From assembly GCA_910584735.1 (NCBI GenBank), contig CAJUBM010000050.1:1-19100 (forward strand): a DNA stretch of 19,100 nt, written 5' to 3'. Below are positions 1 through 7,764 of this stretch, piece after piece (position 1 is the stretch's first letter; each line of letters begins with the position of its first letter). A program made the position numbers and the translations under genes. This DNA is from an uncultured Muribaculaceae bacterium. Lineage in GTDB: Bacteria > Bacteroidota > Bacteroidia > Bacteroidales > Muribaculaceae. Under the pieces are notes generated by a model. The model did no database searches and had not been told where the DNA came from. It saw only the letters and a list, made by a program, of their open reading frames with translations.

Positions 1-61
1 ATTCAAACCTGTAACCTTCTGATCCGTAGTCAGATGCTCTATTCAGTTGAGCTAACGAGCC
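1..61 (-). tRNA. tRNA-Arg (anticodon ACG), 3' part cut off by window edge
   Basis: Read on the minus strand from 61 down, the sequence folds as a tRNA. It has a 7-nt acceptor strand GGCTCGT, then TA, a D arm (GCTC...GAGC), the anticodon stem TCTGA/TCAGA with loop CTACGGA, a 5-nt variable loop, the T-stem strand ACAGG and the T loop TTTGAAT. Loop positions 34-36 read ACG, so it should decode CGU/CGC arginine codons after A-to-I editing. The 3' strand of the T stem and the acceptor lie outside the window. A consensus promoter sits about 50 nt upstream (112-141). Confidence 0.93.
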
Positions 62-111
62 GAACCTTTGCCAAATCTTAGCGGCGAACTCTCTCGCCCG
101 ATTTGCGAGTG

Positions 112-141
112 CAAAGTTACGTCAACTTTCCCAATCCGCAA
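112..141 (-). promoter_or_regulatory. Bacteroidetes-type promoter for tRNA-Arg
   Basis: On the minus strand the -33 element TTG (139-141) is followed after exactly 19 nt by TAACTTTG (112-119), a full match to the TAnnTTTG -7 element of the Bacteroidetes primary sigma factor. Transcription would start near 105, giving a leader of about 45 nt before the tRNA. The tRNA therefore need not depend on readthrough from ftsH. Confidence 0.75.
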
Positions 142-180
142 AATTTTTCGCAAACTTTTTTTATAACGTTTAAAATAATA

Positions 181-222
181 TGCCACAGAGATTACCCCGC
201 TAATGGAGTTAACCCTGTGGCA
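181..222 (-). terminator. Probable intrinsic terminator after ftsH
   Basis: There is a perfect 8-bp stem, TGCCACAG (181-188) with CTGTGGCA (215-222). In the minus-strand transcript it is extended by GGTTA pairing with TAATC past one bulged T. It is followed by the T-rich run TATTATTTT. It begins 23 nt past the ftsH stop and would separate rsfS-ftsH from the tRNA. A T run also follows on the plus side (228-233), but no plus-strand gene ends here. Confidence 0.6.
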
Positions 223-245
223 CACAATTTTTTCACAAAACGGTA

Positions 246-2363
246 TCAATCTTTGTCGACCGGACGCGATTCCTCATCGGCAGAACGGACTTCCCCATTA
301 GAATCGGCACTGACACTATGGTCAGGCGTATCGTCCTTACCCCCGTTGTCTTTCCCAGGTTCTTCATCCTCCGTCTTGACAGGAACGGGAGGGATGGATG
401 GCGGGAGGGGGCGGGATTTTTCGGCAGCCTGCTGAGCGGCAAGAATCTCATCCGTGCGTGAGGCCCACTTGCGCTTGCCGAATATTTTCTCAACATCCTC
501 CGTGAAGATTACCTCGCGGGTAAACAGCACGGAAGCTAATTCGTCATGCCCCTTGGCATACTGGCGCAGGATGTCCTTGGCCCGCTCATACTGCTCGGTG
601 ACTATCCGCGACACCTCCTCGTCTATCATACGGGCGCGATCCTCGGAATAAGGCTTGGTAAAGCCGTAAGCCTGGCCGGTGGAATCATAATAAGACAGAT
701 TAGGTAGATTCTTGCTCATGCCGTAATATACAACCATGGCATATGCCTGCTTCGTGACACGCTCCAAATCGTTGGCTGCCCCGGTGGAGATGCGGCCAAG
801 GAAGAGTTCTTCGGCAGCACGTCCTCCCAAAGTGGCACACATTTCGTCAAGAAGAGCCTGGGCCGGGGTAATCTGCCTTTCTTCAGGGAGATACCATGCC
901 GCGCCGAGCGCTTTTCCGCGAGGCACTATAGTAACCTTTATCAATGGGTTGGCATATCTCAGATTCCACGACACAGTGGCATGTCCCGCCTCATGGCAGG
1001 CAATAGCCCTCTTCTCTTCCTCGGTGGTAATCTTCGAACGTTTTTCAAGACCGCCGATTATACGGTCAACGGCATCGATGAAATCCTGACGCTGTACCAC
1101 TTCCTTATTATGTCGGGCAGCAATCAGGGCTGCCTCGTTGCACACATTAGCGATATCCGCGCCGGAAAAACCGGGAGTCTGCCGCGCAAGGAGATCCACG
1201 TCAACGCTGTCATCGGTCTTTATCCCCTTGAGATGCACGTTGAAAATCGCCACTCGGTCGTTCAGTTCGGGAAGCTCCACGTATATCTGACGGTCAAAGC
1301 GTCCGGCACGTAAGAGAGCCTTGTCAAGGATGTCGGCACGGTTGGTAGCGGCCAATATTATTACGCCGGAGTTTGTGCCGAAGCCGTCCATCTCCGTAAG
1401 AAGCTGGTTAAGAGTATTCTCGCGTTCATCGTTGGCTCCCATATTGGGATTTTTGCCACGGGCACGACCAACGGCGTCAATCTCATCGATAAACACTATA
1501 CACGGAGCCTTCTCCTTGGCTTTCTGGAAAAGGTCGCGCACACGCGATGCCCCGACACCCACAAACATCTCTACGAAGTCGGAACCCGACATCGAGAAGA
1601 AAGGCACATTGGCCTCGCCGGCCACAGCCTTGGCCAGCAGGGTCTTACCCGTACCCGGAGGGCCTACGAGCAGCGCACCCTTGGGTATCTTACCACCGAG
1701 ATTGGTATAGCGTTGCGGATTCTTAAGAAACTCCACAATCTCCTCTATCTCCTGCTTGGCTTCGGAAAGACCGGCCACATCCTGGAAAGTGACCTTCACA
1801 GGGCCGTCCTTATCAAATATCTGGGCCTTGGACTTACCGACGCTGAACACACCGCCGGCCCCGCCGTCACGGTTGGTCATGCGCCGCATCAAGAAGAACC
1901 AAAAACCAATAAGGAGCAGAATAGGGCCGAAAGTCCAAAGGAATGAAGAGAAGTCGCTCCCCTCCTCATATTCTACCGGCCCTGTATATGTGCCGTCCTG
2001 CTTCCACTGGTTTATCTGACGGGCGAACTCATCGTTGGATGGCACCTTGGCCCAAATGCTGGCATCGGCACCTTCCTTGAAACGACTGTTGGTAAACACC
2101 TTATGAGCCAACGAATCGGAGAGTTCGGCGGTAGCCACTTCCTTTTTCTTGTCGACTATAATTTTTGTTATGCCATGGTTACGCACGTTCACAGAATCTG
2201 TAATATAATCCTGCAACTTTGTATAGTTCACCTCCTCCGATACTGAGTTATCATCGAAGTAAAACATCGCGAAAAGGAACAGCAGTATAAAGGCATACAT
2301 CCAGTACATGCTGAACCTTATCTGTGGCTTTTTCTTATTATTCTTAGGCAAAAGATCTGGCAT
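246..2363 (-). CDS. ftsH: ATP-dependent zinc metalloprotease FtsH
   Basis: This is a membrane-anchored AAA+ protease that extracts and degrades membrane proteins and some cytosolic regulators (family knowledge). The 705-residue product has transmembrane segments at about 19-36 and 139-161 flanking the periplasmic domain. Walker A GPPGTGKT is at 234-241, the pore motif FVG at 267-269 and Walker B VFIDEID at 290-296. The second region of homology has arginine fingers R355 and R358. The zinc site HEAGH is at 457-461, with D532 as the likely third ligand. The last 55 residues or so are a proline- and acid-rich low-complexity tail beyond the conserved core, of a kind that varies between Bacteroidetes. 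It follows rsfS on the same strand after a 76-nt gap with no clear promoter, so the two are probably cotranscribed. In many Bacteroidetes cdsA comes next; here a terminator and a tRNA follow. Confidence 0.98.
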   Translation of the reverse strand: MPDLLPKNNKKKPQIRFSMYWMYAFILLFLFAMFYFDDNSVSEEVNYTKLQDYITDSVNVRNHGITKIIVDKKKEVATAELSDSLAHKVFTNSRFKEGADASIWAKVPSNDEFARQINQWKQDGTYTGPVEYEEGSDFSSFLWTFGPILLLIGFWFFLMRRMTNRDGGAGGVFSVGKSKAQIFDKDGPVKVTFQDVAGLSEAKQEIEEIVEFLKNPQRYTNLGGKIPKGALLVGPPGTGKTLLAKAVAGEANVPFFSMSGSDFVEMFVGVGASRVRDLFQKAKEKAPCIVFIDEIDAVGRARGKNPNMGANDERENTLNQLLTEMDGFGTNSGVIILAATNRADILDKALLRAGRFDRQIYVELPELNDRVAIFNVHLKGIKTDDSVDVDLLARQTPGFSGADIANVCNEAALIAARHNKEVVQRQDFIDAVDRIIGGLEKRSKITTEEEKRAIACHEAGHATVSWNLRYANPLIKVTIVPRGKALGAAWYLPEERQITPAQALLDEMCATLGGRAAEELFLGRISTGAANDLERVTKQAYAMVVYYGMSKNLPNLSYYDSTGQAYGFTKPYSEDRARMIDEEVSRIVTEQYERAKDILRQYAKGHDELASVLFTREVIFTEDVEKIFGKRKWASRTDEILAAQQAAEKSRPLPPSIPPVPVKTEDEEPGKDNGGKDDTPDHSVSADSNGEVRSADEESRPVDKD

Positions 2364-2439
2364 ATGTGGAATGGAGGGTTATAAATTCCGTATGTATGTG
2401 GAAATAAAGATAAAAAATCGTGTTCAAAATAAGGGGGCA

Positions 2440-2829
2440 TCAATCAAGGTCGGCAACCGATTCAATAGCGGCATCGCTCCACAACTCTTCCAGATTGTAA
2501 AGTAGCCGTGTCTCAGGGGTGAACACATGAACCAGGGTCGAACCGTAATCTATAACAATCCACTGCGAATTGCGGTAGCCGTCATAGTTATAGGGCTTTA
2601 TACCCCCGTTTTCAAACAGGTAGTCGCGGACACTGTCGGCAATAGCCGCCACCTGCTGGGTGGACGTGCCCTGGCATATTATGAACTCCGAGGCCGGAGC
2701 CGACTCTATGCCTGTCAGACCGACCACCGTTATGGCACGCCCCTTGCGGTCCTGTATACCCTCTATAATCATGTTGCGCAAATCGGCAGCGCTCTCTACG
2801 GCCCTGCCGTGTGCTTTGGTTTCTGTCAT
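2440..2829 (-). CDS. rsfS: Ribosomal silencing factor RsfS
   Basis: RsfS (Iojap/RsfA/DUF143 family) binds uL14 on the large ribosomal subunit and blocks joining with the 30S subunit, lowering translation during nutrient stress (family knowledge). The 129-residue length is normal for the family. The diagnostic core WIVIDYGSTLVHVF is at 90-103 and YNLEELW at 111-117; the preceding segment SEFIICQGTSTQQV (47-60) also fits. The first 14 or so residues are a short variable extension. It is the first gene of an apparent rsfS-ftsH unit, a pairing widely seen in Bacteroidetes. A -7 promoter element lies about 100 nt upstream (2927-2934). Confidence 0.96.
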   Translation of the reverse strand: MTETKAHGRAVESAADLRNMIIEGIQDRKGRAITVVGLTGIESAPASEFIICQGTSTQQVAAIADSVRDYLFENGGIKPYNYDGYRNSQWIVIDYGSTLVHVFTPETRLLYNLEELWSDAAIESVADLD

Positions 2830-2926
2830 CGTATAAATAATATAACTCTTTCCGGCCAGTTAATCGTGCATGCCGCCGGGGCAGCCCGCCGGGAAGGTGA
2901 AAAAATAAATAGTCTCTGAGAGATTG

Positions 2927-2934
2927 CAAAGTTA
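2927..2934 (-). promoter_or_regulatory. -7 promoter element upstream of rsfS-ftsH
   Basis: The minus strand reads TAACTTTG, matching TAnnTTTG and identical to the -7 element of the tRNA promoter. No TTG is found 19-21 nt upstream; that position falls in the loop of an inverted repeat (2940-2966). The predicted start near 2920 would give a leader of about 90 nt. Confidence 0.5.
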
Positions 2935-2939
2935 CGCAA

Positions 2940-2966
2940 ATTTCCGATATATGAGTTGTCGGAAAT
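2940..2966. repeat. Short inverted repeat overlapping the -33 region of the rsfS promoter
   Basis: ATTTCCGA (2940-2947) and TCGGAAAT (2959-2966) are a perfect 8-bp inverted repeat around an 11-nt spacer. The repeat ends 5 bp from the rsfS -7 element and covers the place where a -33 element is expected. It could be an operator. It could instead be a weak terminator for the upstream permease transcript, but the tail after it is not a clean T run. Confidence 0.45.
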
Positions 2967-3123
2967 CGCCGAACTGCTCATCCCATGTGCCAAAAATCAT
3001 AAGGAAACGAGTTCTATCACATCGCTTTTAAGATTTTTAACACGTATCTATTCTAAAAACAAATGCAAGTCGGAAAAGTTAGAGAATGATAGCGACACGA
3101 AAGCACATTTCCGCATAACACGC

Positions 3124-4362
3124 TTACTCATACCGCATAACGGATGCGGGTGAAATACGCGAAATAATAGCGGCAGGCACCAGCATAAGCAGTATGGCGA
3201 AGATGAGCACCGCGCCGTTCAGAACCAGCACCTGAACGGGTGTTATCGAAACCGGCACGAAATCAAGATAATAGGCCTTAGGGTCAAGAGGTATGAACCG
3301 CCATAACCGTTGGACGGCTATTATACCCAATGCCACAAAATTGCCGATTAGCAACCCTATCAGTACGATACGGGCGCCAAGCCAGAGGAATATAGCACGA
3401 ATCTGGCCGTTAGTAGTGCCGATGCTCTTCAGTATGCCTATCAGCCGCACACGCTCCAATATCAGTATTATAAGACTTGACACAAGCGTAAAACCGCTTA
3501 CACAGGCCATAAGCACCAGGATTACCACCACGTTCGTATCAAGCAACCCCAGCCAGTTAAAGAACATGGCGCCCCGCTGCCACACAGTCTGCACCACATG
3601 ACGCCCGGGAATCTCGCCGGAAGCATATCCCCTATCCAACATTGACTGCACCGCTGCCGCCGATCTGTCAATATCCGACATAGCCAAGCCACGGGCCTCG
3701 TAACAATCCGTCCCCACACCTGATATACGCGACAGGGCTTTATCGGACGCATAGGCTATAGTTCGGTCATACTCTCCGAAATTACTGTTGTATATACCCG
3801 CCACATCAAAACGACGTGTCTTCACAGCCCCCTCGGATATAAAGTGGCAGAACACACGGCTCCCCACATCAAGATGCAGCATATCTGCCTGTGATTGCGA
3901 CACCACTATCTCATCGGCCTTTGACGGCAACACCCCCGCAACAAGATTGTCTTTTTCAAATCCCGGTTCATGTTCCGGCCCGTAAGCCCTGAATACGACA
4001 CCTAAAAAATCTTCATCAGTCTTCAAGACTCCGGGACGATCCATCACACGGGCCACCCTTATGGAGCCGCCATAATCCCGTAATACGTCCCTGATCCTTT
4101 GTCCCACTACAGAATCATCAGCCCGCACGGCCAACGGGGATATATCTTCAGCACCGACAGGAATGATGGTCAGCGGGGCCTCAAAACCGGCCACCTTGGC
4201 TGATATTGCATCCTTGAACCCTACCACCACGGCAACCGACATCATCATCACGGCCAAGGCTATAGCTATCCCGGCTACGGCAATAACCACCCCCGACCGT
4301 GAGGGACCACGGCCGTCACCGGCCAGTCGTAGCCGTCGGCTTATCATCAAAGGCACATTCAT
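3124..4362 (-). CDS. FtsX-like ABC transporter permease (LolC/LolE type)
   Basis: This is an inner-membrane permease subunit of the MacB/LolCE class. Such proteins work with a LolD-type ATPase to release lipoproteins or drive mechanotransmission (family knowledge). The 412 residues show the usual layout. TM1 is at about 24-49, followed by a large periplasmic MacB_PCD-like domain (50-270). TM2 to TM4 are at about 277-302, 323-350 and 375-400. The conserved FtsX loop after TM2 reads LERVRLIGILKSIG. No ATPase gene lies next to it, so the partner must be encoded elsewhere. M1 is preferred, but M6 (4347) is also possible; a -7 element only 9 nt upstream of M1 implies a very short leader. The exact substrate cannot be read from the sequence. 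Confidence 0.9.
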   Translation of the reverse strand: MNVPLMISRRLRLAGDGRGPSRSGVVIAVAGIAIALAVMMMSVAVVVGFKDAISAKVAGFEAPLTIIPVGAEDISPLAVRADDSVVGQRIRDVLRDYGGSIRVARVMDRPGVLKTDEDFLGVVFRAYGPEHEPGFEKDNLVAGVLPSKADEIVVSQSQADMLHLDVGSRVFCHFISEGAVKTRRFDVAGIYNSNFGEYDRTIAYASDKALSRISGVGTDCYEARGLAMSDIDRSAAAVQSMLDRGYASGEIPGRHVVQTVWQRGAMFFNWLGLLDTNVVVILVLMACVSGFTLVSSLIILILERVRLIGILKSIGTTNGQIRAIFLWLGARIVLIGLLIGNFVALGIIAVQRLWRFIPLDPKAYYLDFVPVSITPVQVLVLNGAVLIFAILLMLVPAAIISRISPASVMRYE

Positions 4363-4370
4363 TCAGAGTG

Positions 4371-4378
4371 CAAATGTA
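4371..4378 (-). promoter_or_regulatory. -7 promoter element directly upstream of the permease
   Basis: The minus strand reads TACATTTG, a match to TAnnTTTG, ending 9 nt before the ATG at 4362. The predicted start lies only a few bases before the ATG, so the mRNA would be nearly leaderless. A run of ten A (4383-4392, T on the coding strand) lies in the spacer, and no TTG is seen at the -33 position. Confidence 0.45.
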
Positions 4379-4574
4379 GCACAAAAAAAAAACATATAAA
4401 AGATGTTCAGAGCCTGCCTGAAAAGCCCCATATATAAATATCACCTATAAATGTACCCGGACTGCCGCCGACAAATAGGATTTTTAAATATTCCCAAATC
4501 AATTTATACACCTCTCTTGTTATTATGTCAAAAGATGCTCGAAATTCAACTGTTTATTTAATTCACAAGGGATA

Positions 4575-5558
4575 ATGAAACTCAACTCTAAGACTCGCCG
4601 CAACCTAAGGCTTAAGTATGCCGTACTTATGGCCATCATTGCCGCCATGCTTACCGCGCTGGGTATTCCCTGCGTAGCACAGACAACCGTACCCGACTCG
4701 ATAGGGCAGCCCGTCTACGACAACCTCCTGGTAAAATCACAACCCGTATCGGAGAACGGCTCTGAGATAGAAATAGTGGTGGACGAATCTGCCGACTTCT
4801 CCCCACCGGAAGCTCCGACAGATGTCACGGGAACAGCAGTTCCAATGGATACAATCGCAGTCATATCTGGTTATCCGCGAAGCATATATGCCAGTCCGGC
4901 ATCCTGGACATACTCCGATCCCTGGTGGCACGGCATGTGGATTAACACAGCCGTATATGCCGGTGCCTTCGTGGGTACTCTGTTCGTATTGGAGTGCCTG
5001 CCGGAGGACGCTACAGCCTGGAACCGCAAAGAATTATCCTCCGTGCCATTCTATAAGCGCTGGTATCGGAATGTTTTCAAGTTAGGGCCCGAATGGGATC
5101 ACGACAATGCGATTTTCAACTACGTACTCCACCCCTACGCAGGGGCTGCATATTTCATGTCGGCACGTACCTGCGGATTCAATTTCTGGCAGTCGATGCT
5201 CTACTCCGCCGCCATCTCCACAATCGGATGGGAATTCGGTATAGAGGCCTGTATGGAACGCCCTTCATACCAGGATTTGTTTGTCACCCCGGTTATAGGC
5301 TCACTAATCGGAGAAGGGTTCTACAGACTTAAACGCCAGATTGTGGAACGTGACTACAGGGTGCTCGGCAGCCCGGTAATAGGCCATATATGCGCCTTCT
5401 TCCTTGACCCTGTAAACGAACTAATCGGGCTGATGTCTCCGCCGGAGCGTTGCCGCTCGATAGGCCCGGGCTGCATCTCCTCGCAGCCGTTGCTAATCCC
5501 TACTCCAGGGTTCGGAGGCTCCCCGACATTCGGTTTCTCGGTTTCCGCAACGTTCTGA
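4575..5558 (+). CDS. DUF3943 domain-containing exported protein
   Basis: The function of this family is unknown. A basic N-terminus and hydrophobic stretch (about 14-33) with an Ala-Gln junction near 35-36 look like a signal peptide. Residues 40-110 are a variable, probably unstructured linker. The DUF3943 core spans about 115-275. Its recognisable motifs are HPYAGAAYF (186-194), SARTCGFNFWQS (196-207), WEFGIEA (219-225) and PSYQDLFVTPVIGSLIGE (230-247). The product ends in alternating hydrophobic residues with a terminal Phe (GFSVSATF), which resembles an outer-membrane beta-strand signal; that is inference. It is divergent from the permease and upstream of the sensor kinase, which has its own promoter. 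No convincing promoter was found in the 212 bp before it. Confidence 0.87.
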   Translation: MKLNSKTRRNLRLKYAVLMAIIAAMLTALGIPCVAQTTVPDSIGQPVYDNLLVKSQPVSENGSEIEIVVDESADFSPPEAPTDVTGTAVPMDTIAVISGYPRSIYASPASWTYSDPWWHGMWINTAVYAGAFVGTLFVLECLPEDATAWNRKELSSVPFYKRWYRNVFKLGPEWDHDNAIFNYVLHPYAGAAYFMSARTCGFNFWQSMLYSAAISTIGWEFGIEACMERPSYQDLFVTPVIGSLIGEGFYRLKRQIVERDYRVLGSPVIGHICAFFLDPVNELIGLMSPPERCRSIGPGCISSQPLLIPTPGFGGSPTFGFSVSATF

Positions 5559-5606
5559 ATATGCCGCTCAATGTAAACGGGGTTTATAACATGCCGGCTT
5601 TCAAAT

Positions 5607-5637
5607 TTGGCTATTCTATAAAATTGTGGTAAATTTG
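5607..5637 (+). promoter_or_regulatory. Promoter of the sensor histidine kinase; decides its start
   Basis: TTG (5607-5609) is followed after 20 nt by TAAATTTG (5630-5637), fitting the Bacteroidetes consensus. The start point would be near 5643. The in-frame ATG at 5626 lies inside this promoter, so the ATG at 5677, which opens a signal peptide, is the better start. Confidence 0.65.
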
Positions 5638-5676
5638 ACAGCGGATATAAATACGCTATCCGTTACCAGTCACCAC

Positions 5677-7764
5677 ATGAAGCGATATATACCACTTATA
5701 TTATTGCTGATAACCTCGTTGCATGCCTTGGCCGACATGGCCGACTCTTCAGGCAGGAGACAACAACAGGAGCAACTATTGGCCGAGGCTTCCAGTCCGG
5801 CCGACAGCACCCGCATACTTTTCAATATTTTCGATCTTGCCCATTCGCAAGCCAAAACCGCCACCGGGCTAAAACTTGTAGATGTGAGCAAACGGTCGAA
5901 ACAGGAAGCCGTGGCCTTCGACATGATTCGTAACCTGGCCAACCTCAACATGCGCAGCGATTCACTCCTGGACATACTCATGAAGCGCACCATGGAGTTC
6001 CCGGCCAGTTCAGACCGCAAACAGACTGTCACGTTCATCAGGTTGATGAAGAACCAGGCCCGTCTCAAGTTTTCAGATGAACAAGAAAAACTCAATGCCC
6101 TTCACGAACTCCTCCGTCATGCGGAAGATTCCCCCAAGGGTGACATCTACGACCAACTCGTGCTGCTACATGCCCTGTGCATATGTCTTAACGAATATCC
6201 CGAGGACGACATAAGCAAGGGCTATGTCGAACGCGTAAACCGACTGGTTGAGAAGCTGCCCGAATCGGACTACGCATTACGTAACCTGTTCTATGTCAAT
6301 GCCGCGATAGCCTATACCCGTGCCGGCGAACATACCAAGGCCATCCTCTTCGACCACAAACTGTTGGAAATAATATCCCAGTTAGAAAATCGTAACCGAC
6401 AGAATGGCAGGGAATTCAAAAACTACGACTCGAACCTCTACGTAATCTACACCCGCCTGCTGAGCAACTATCCCGGCCTTACCGACGGGGAGGTGGAGGA
6501 ATATTATAAGAAGTGTCTTGAAATTATAGAGCGCGACCCGCGAGCCCGACAAACAAACGAAAAAGCCCCCCTCCCTTCGATATACTACTCGATGTATAAG
6601 AAGAACTACCCCTGGGCCCTGGCGCTTCTTAACGGATGTATCGATGCCGACATTGTAAAGGACAAGCGAATAAAGCTTATGCGTATGATGATAGAGGCTG
6701 CCACCGCCATAAACGATAGCTCTACCCTTAACAACATATACCCGCGCTATATCAATGCATTGGAAGATTATATACACTCCCGCATACAGGAAAAATACCG
6801 GGTTCTCCAGGTAATCTACGATGTGCGGGAGATGCAGGCCGAGAATCTGCGGCTGATAGACGAACACCAGCGCGAATTAAAACGGCGCTGGCGCACGACA
6901 ACCCTGCTATGCACCATGATTATGGTCGTGCTGCTGGCCTCTGTTATCGTTCTCTTCCGAATGAACCGGCGCACACGAGGGTTGGTGGCAAGCCTGGCCG
7001 AATCTAACCGCGACCTTGAGGAGGAACGCAAGAATCTGCTGAACGCCCGAAACGAGATTGCCCGCTCACGCGACCAGGCTGAAAAAGCGAACCAGATGAA
7101 GACCGACTTCATCAACAACATGAGCCATGAGGTGAAAGCTCCGTTACAGGCACTCAGGGAGTATTCCTACCTGATAGCGGAAAGCACCGATGACCACAAG
7201 AAGAAATATCTGATGCAATTCGCCGACCTGCTGATGCTGAACAGCGAACTGGTAGAAACAATCGTCAACGATGTGCTCCAACTGGCCGAACTGCATAATT
7301 CAACCATAAAGATTAACACCGAGCCGTTATATCTAAAACCGATATGCGAAGCCGCTATTGACACCGTGAAACACCGTCTGCAACCGGGCGTGACACTAAA
7401 ATTTACCGGAGGAGACAGCAATCTACTGGTCTACGCCGACCGCCACCGCCTTATGCAGATTCTTATAAACCTGCTGACAAACGCCTCGAAATTCACTCAC
7501 GACGGCTCAATCAGCCTTTCATTCGAAACATCAAAAGAAGCGGCTGCGGCGAAAATCTATGTTACAGACACGGGAATCGGTATCACCCCCCACAACAGTG
7601 AAAGAATCTTTGAACGTTTCGTGAAGATAAACCCTGACTCGCAGGGGGTAGGATTGGGACTTACCATCTCACGAATGTTGGCACGTCTGATGAACGGCGA
7701 TATTACCCTGGACACATCCTACACCGGAGGGGCGCGTTTCGTAGTTACTGTCCCTACCGAGTAA
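5677..7764 (+). CDS. TPR-type membrane sensor histidine kinase (no receiver domain)
   Basis: This is a two-component sensor. A signal peptide (MKRYIPLILLLITSLHALA) exports an alpha-helical, TPR-like sensor region (about 33-383) to the periplasm. One transmembrane helix (about 406-428) and a coiled coil lead to the kinase core. The H-box SHEVKAPL has the phospho-acceptor at H484. The N-box NLLTNASKF is at about 599-607, G1 DTGIG at 631-635, the F-box IFERF at about 644-648 and G2 GVGLGLT at 657-663. All catalytic motifs are present, so it should be active. It ends after the HATPase domain with no receiver or DNA-binding domain, and no response regulator gene is nearby, so it is an orphan. The start at 5677 (695 residues) is chosen over 5626 because of the promoter and signal peptide. 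Its stop overlaps the convergent LRR gene by 11 bp. Confidence 0.92.
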   Translation: MKRYIPLILLLITSLHALADMADSSGRRQQQEQLLAEASSPADSTRILFNIFDLAHSQAKTATGLKLVDVSKRSKQEAVAFDMIRNLANLNMRSDSLLDILMKRTMEFPASSDRKQTVTFIRLMKNQARLKFSDEQEKLNALHELLRHAEDSPKGDIYDQLVLLHALCICLNEYPEDDISKGYVERVNRLVEKLPESDYALRNLFYVNAAIAYTRAGEHTKAILFDHKLLEIISQLENRNRQNGREFKNYDSNLYVIYTRLLSNYPGLTDGEVEEYYKKCLEIIERDPRARQTNEKAPLPSIYYSMYKKNYPWALALLNGCIDADIVKDKRIKLMRMMIEAATAINDSSTLNNIYPRYINALEDYIHSRIQEKYRVLQVIYDVREMQAENLRLIDEHQRELKRRWRTTTLLCTMIMVVLLASVIVLFRMNRRTRGLVASLAESNRDLEEERKNLLNARNEIARSRDQAEKANQMKTDFINNMSHEVKAPLQALREYSYLIAESTDDHKKKYLMQFADLLMLNSELVETIVNDVLQLAELHNSTIKINTEPLYLKPICEAAIDTVKHRLQPGVTLKFTGGDSNLLVYADRHRLMQILINLLTNASKFTHDGSISLSFETSKEAAAAKIYVTDTGIGITPHNSERIFERFVKINPDSQGVGLGLTISRMLARLMNGDITLDTSYTGGARFVVTVPTE

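Noticed and set aside
2612..2929. 105-codon minus-strand frame overlapping rsfS in another frame
   Set aside because: The rsfS frame carries all family motifs; this one gives arginine-rich nonsense and starts at the promoter.
3112..3141. Direct repeat CCGCATAAC (3112-3120 and 3133-3141) at the permease 3' end
   Set aside because: Too short and only two copies, one partly inside the coding region; probably chance.
5559..5606. Possible terminator after the DUF3943 gene
   Set aside because: No stem of useful length followed by T residues could be found.
5626..5676. In-frame start of the sensor kinase at 5626
   Set aside because: It lies within the promoter (5607-5637), and the signal peptide begins at the ATG at 5677.
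6382..6867. 161-codon open frame on the minus strand
   Set aside because: Antisense to the kinase sensor region; no homology recognised and no promoter.
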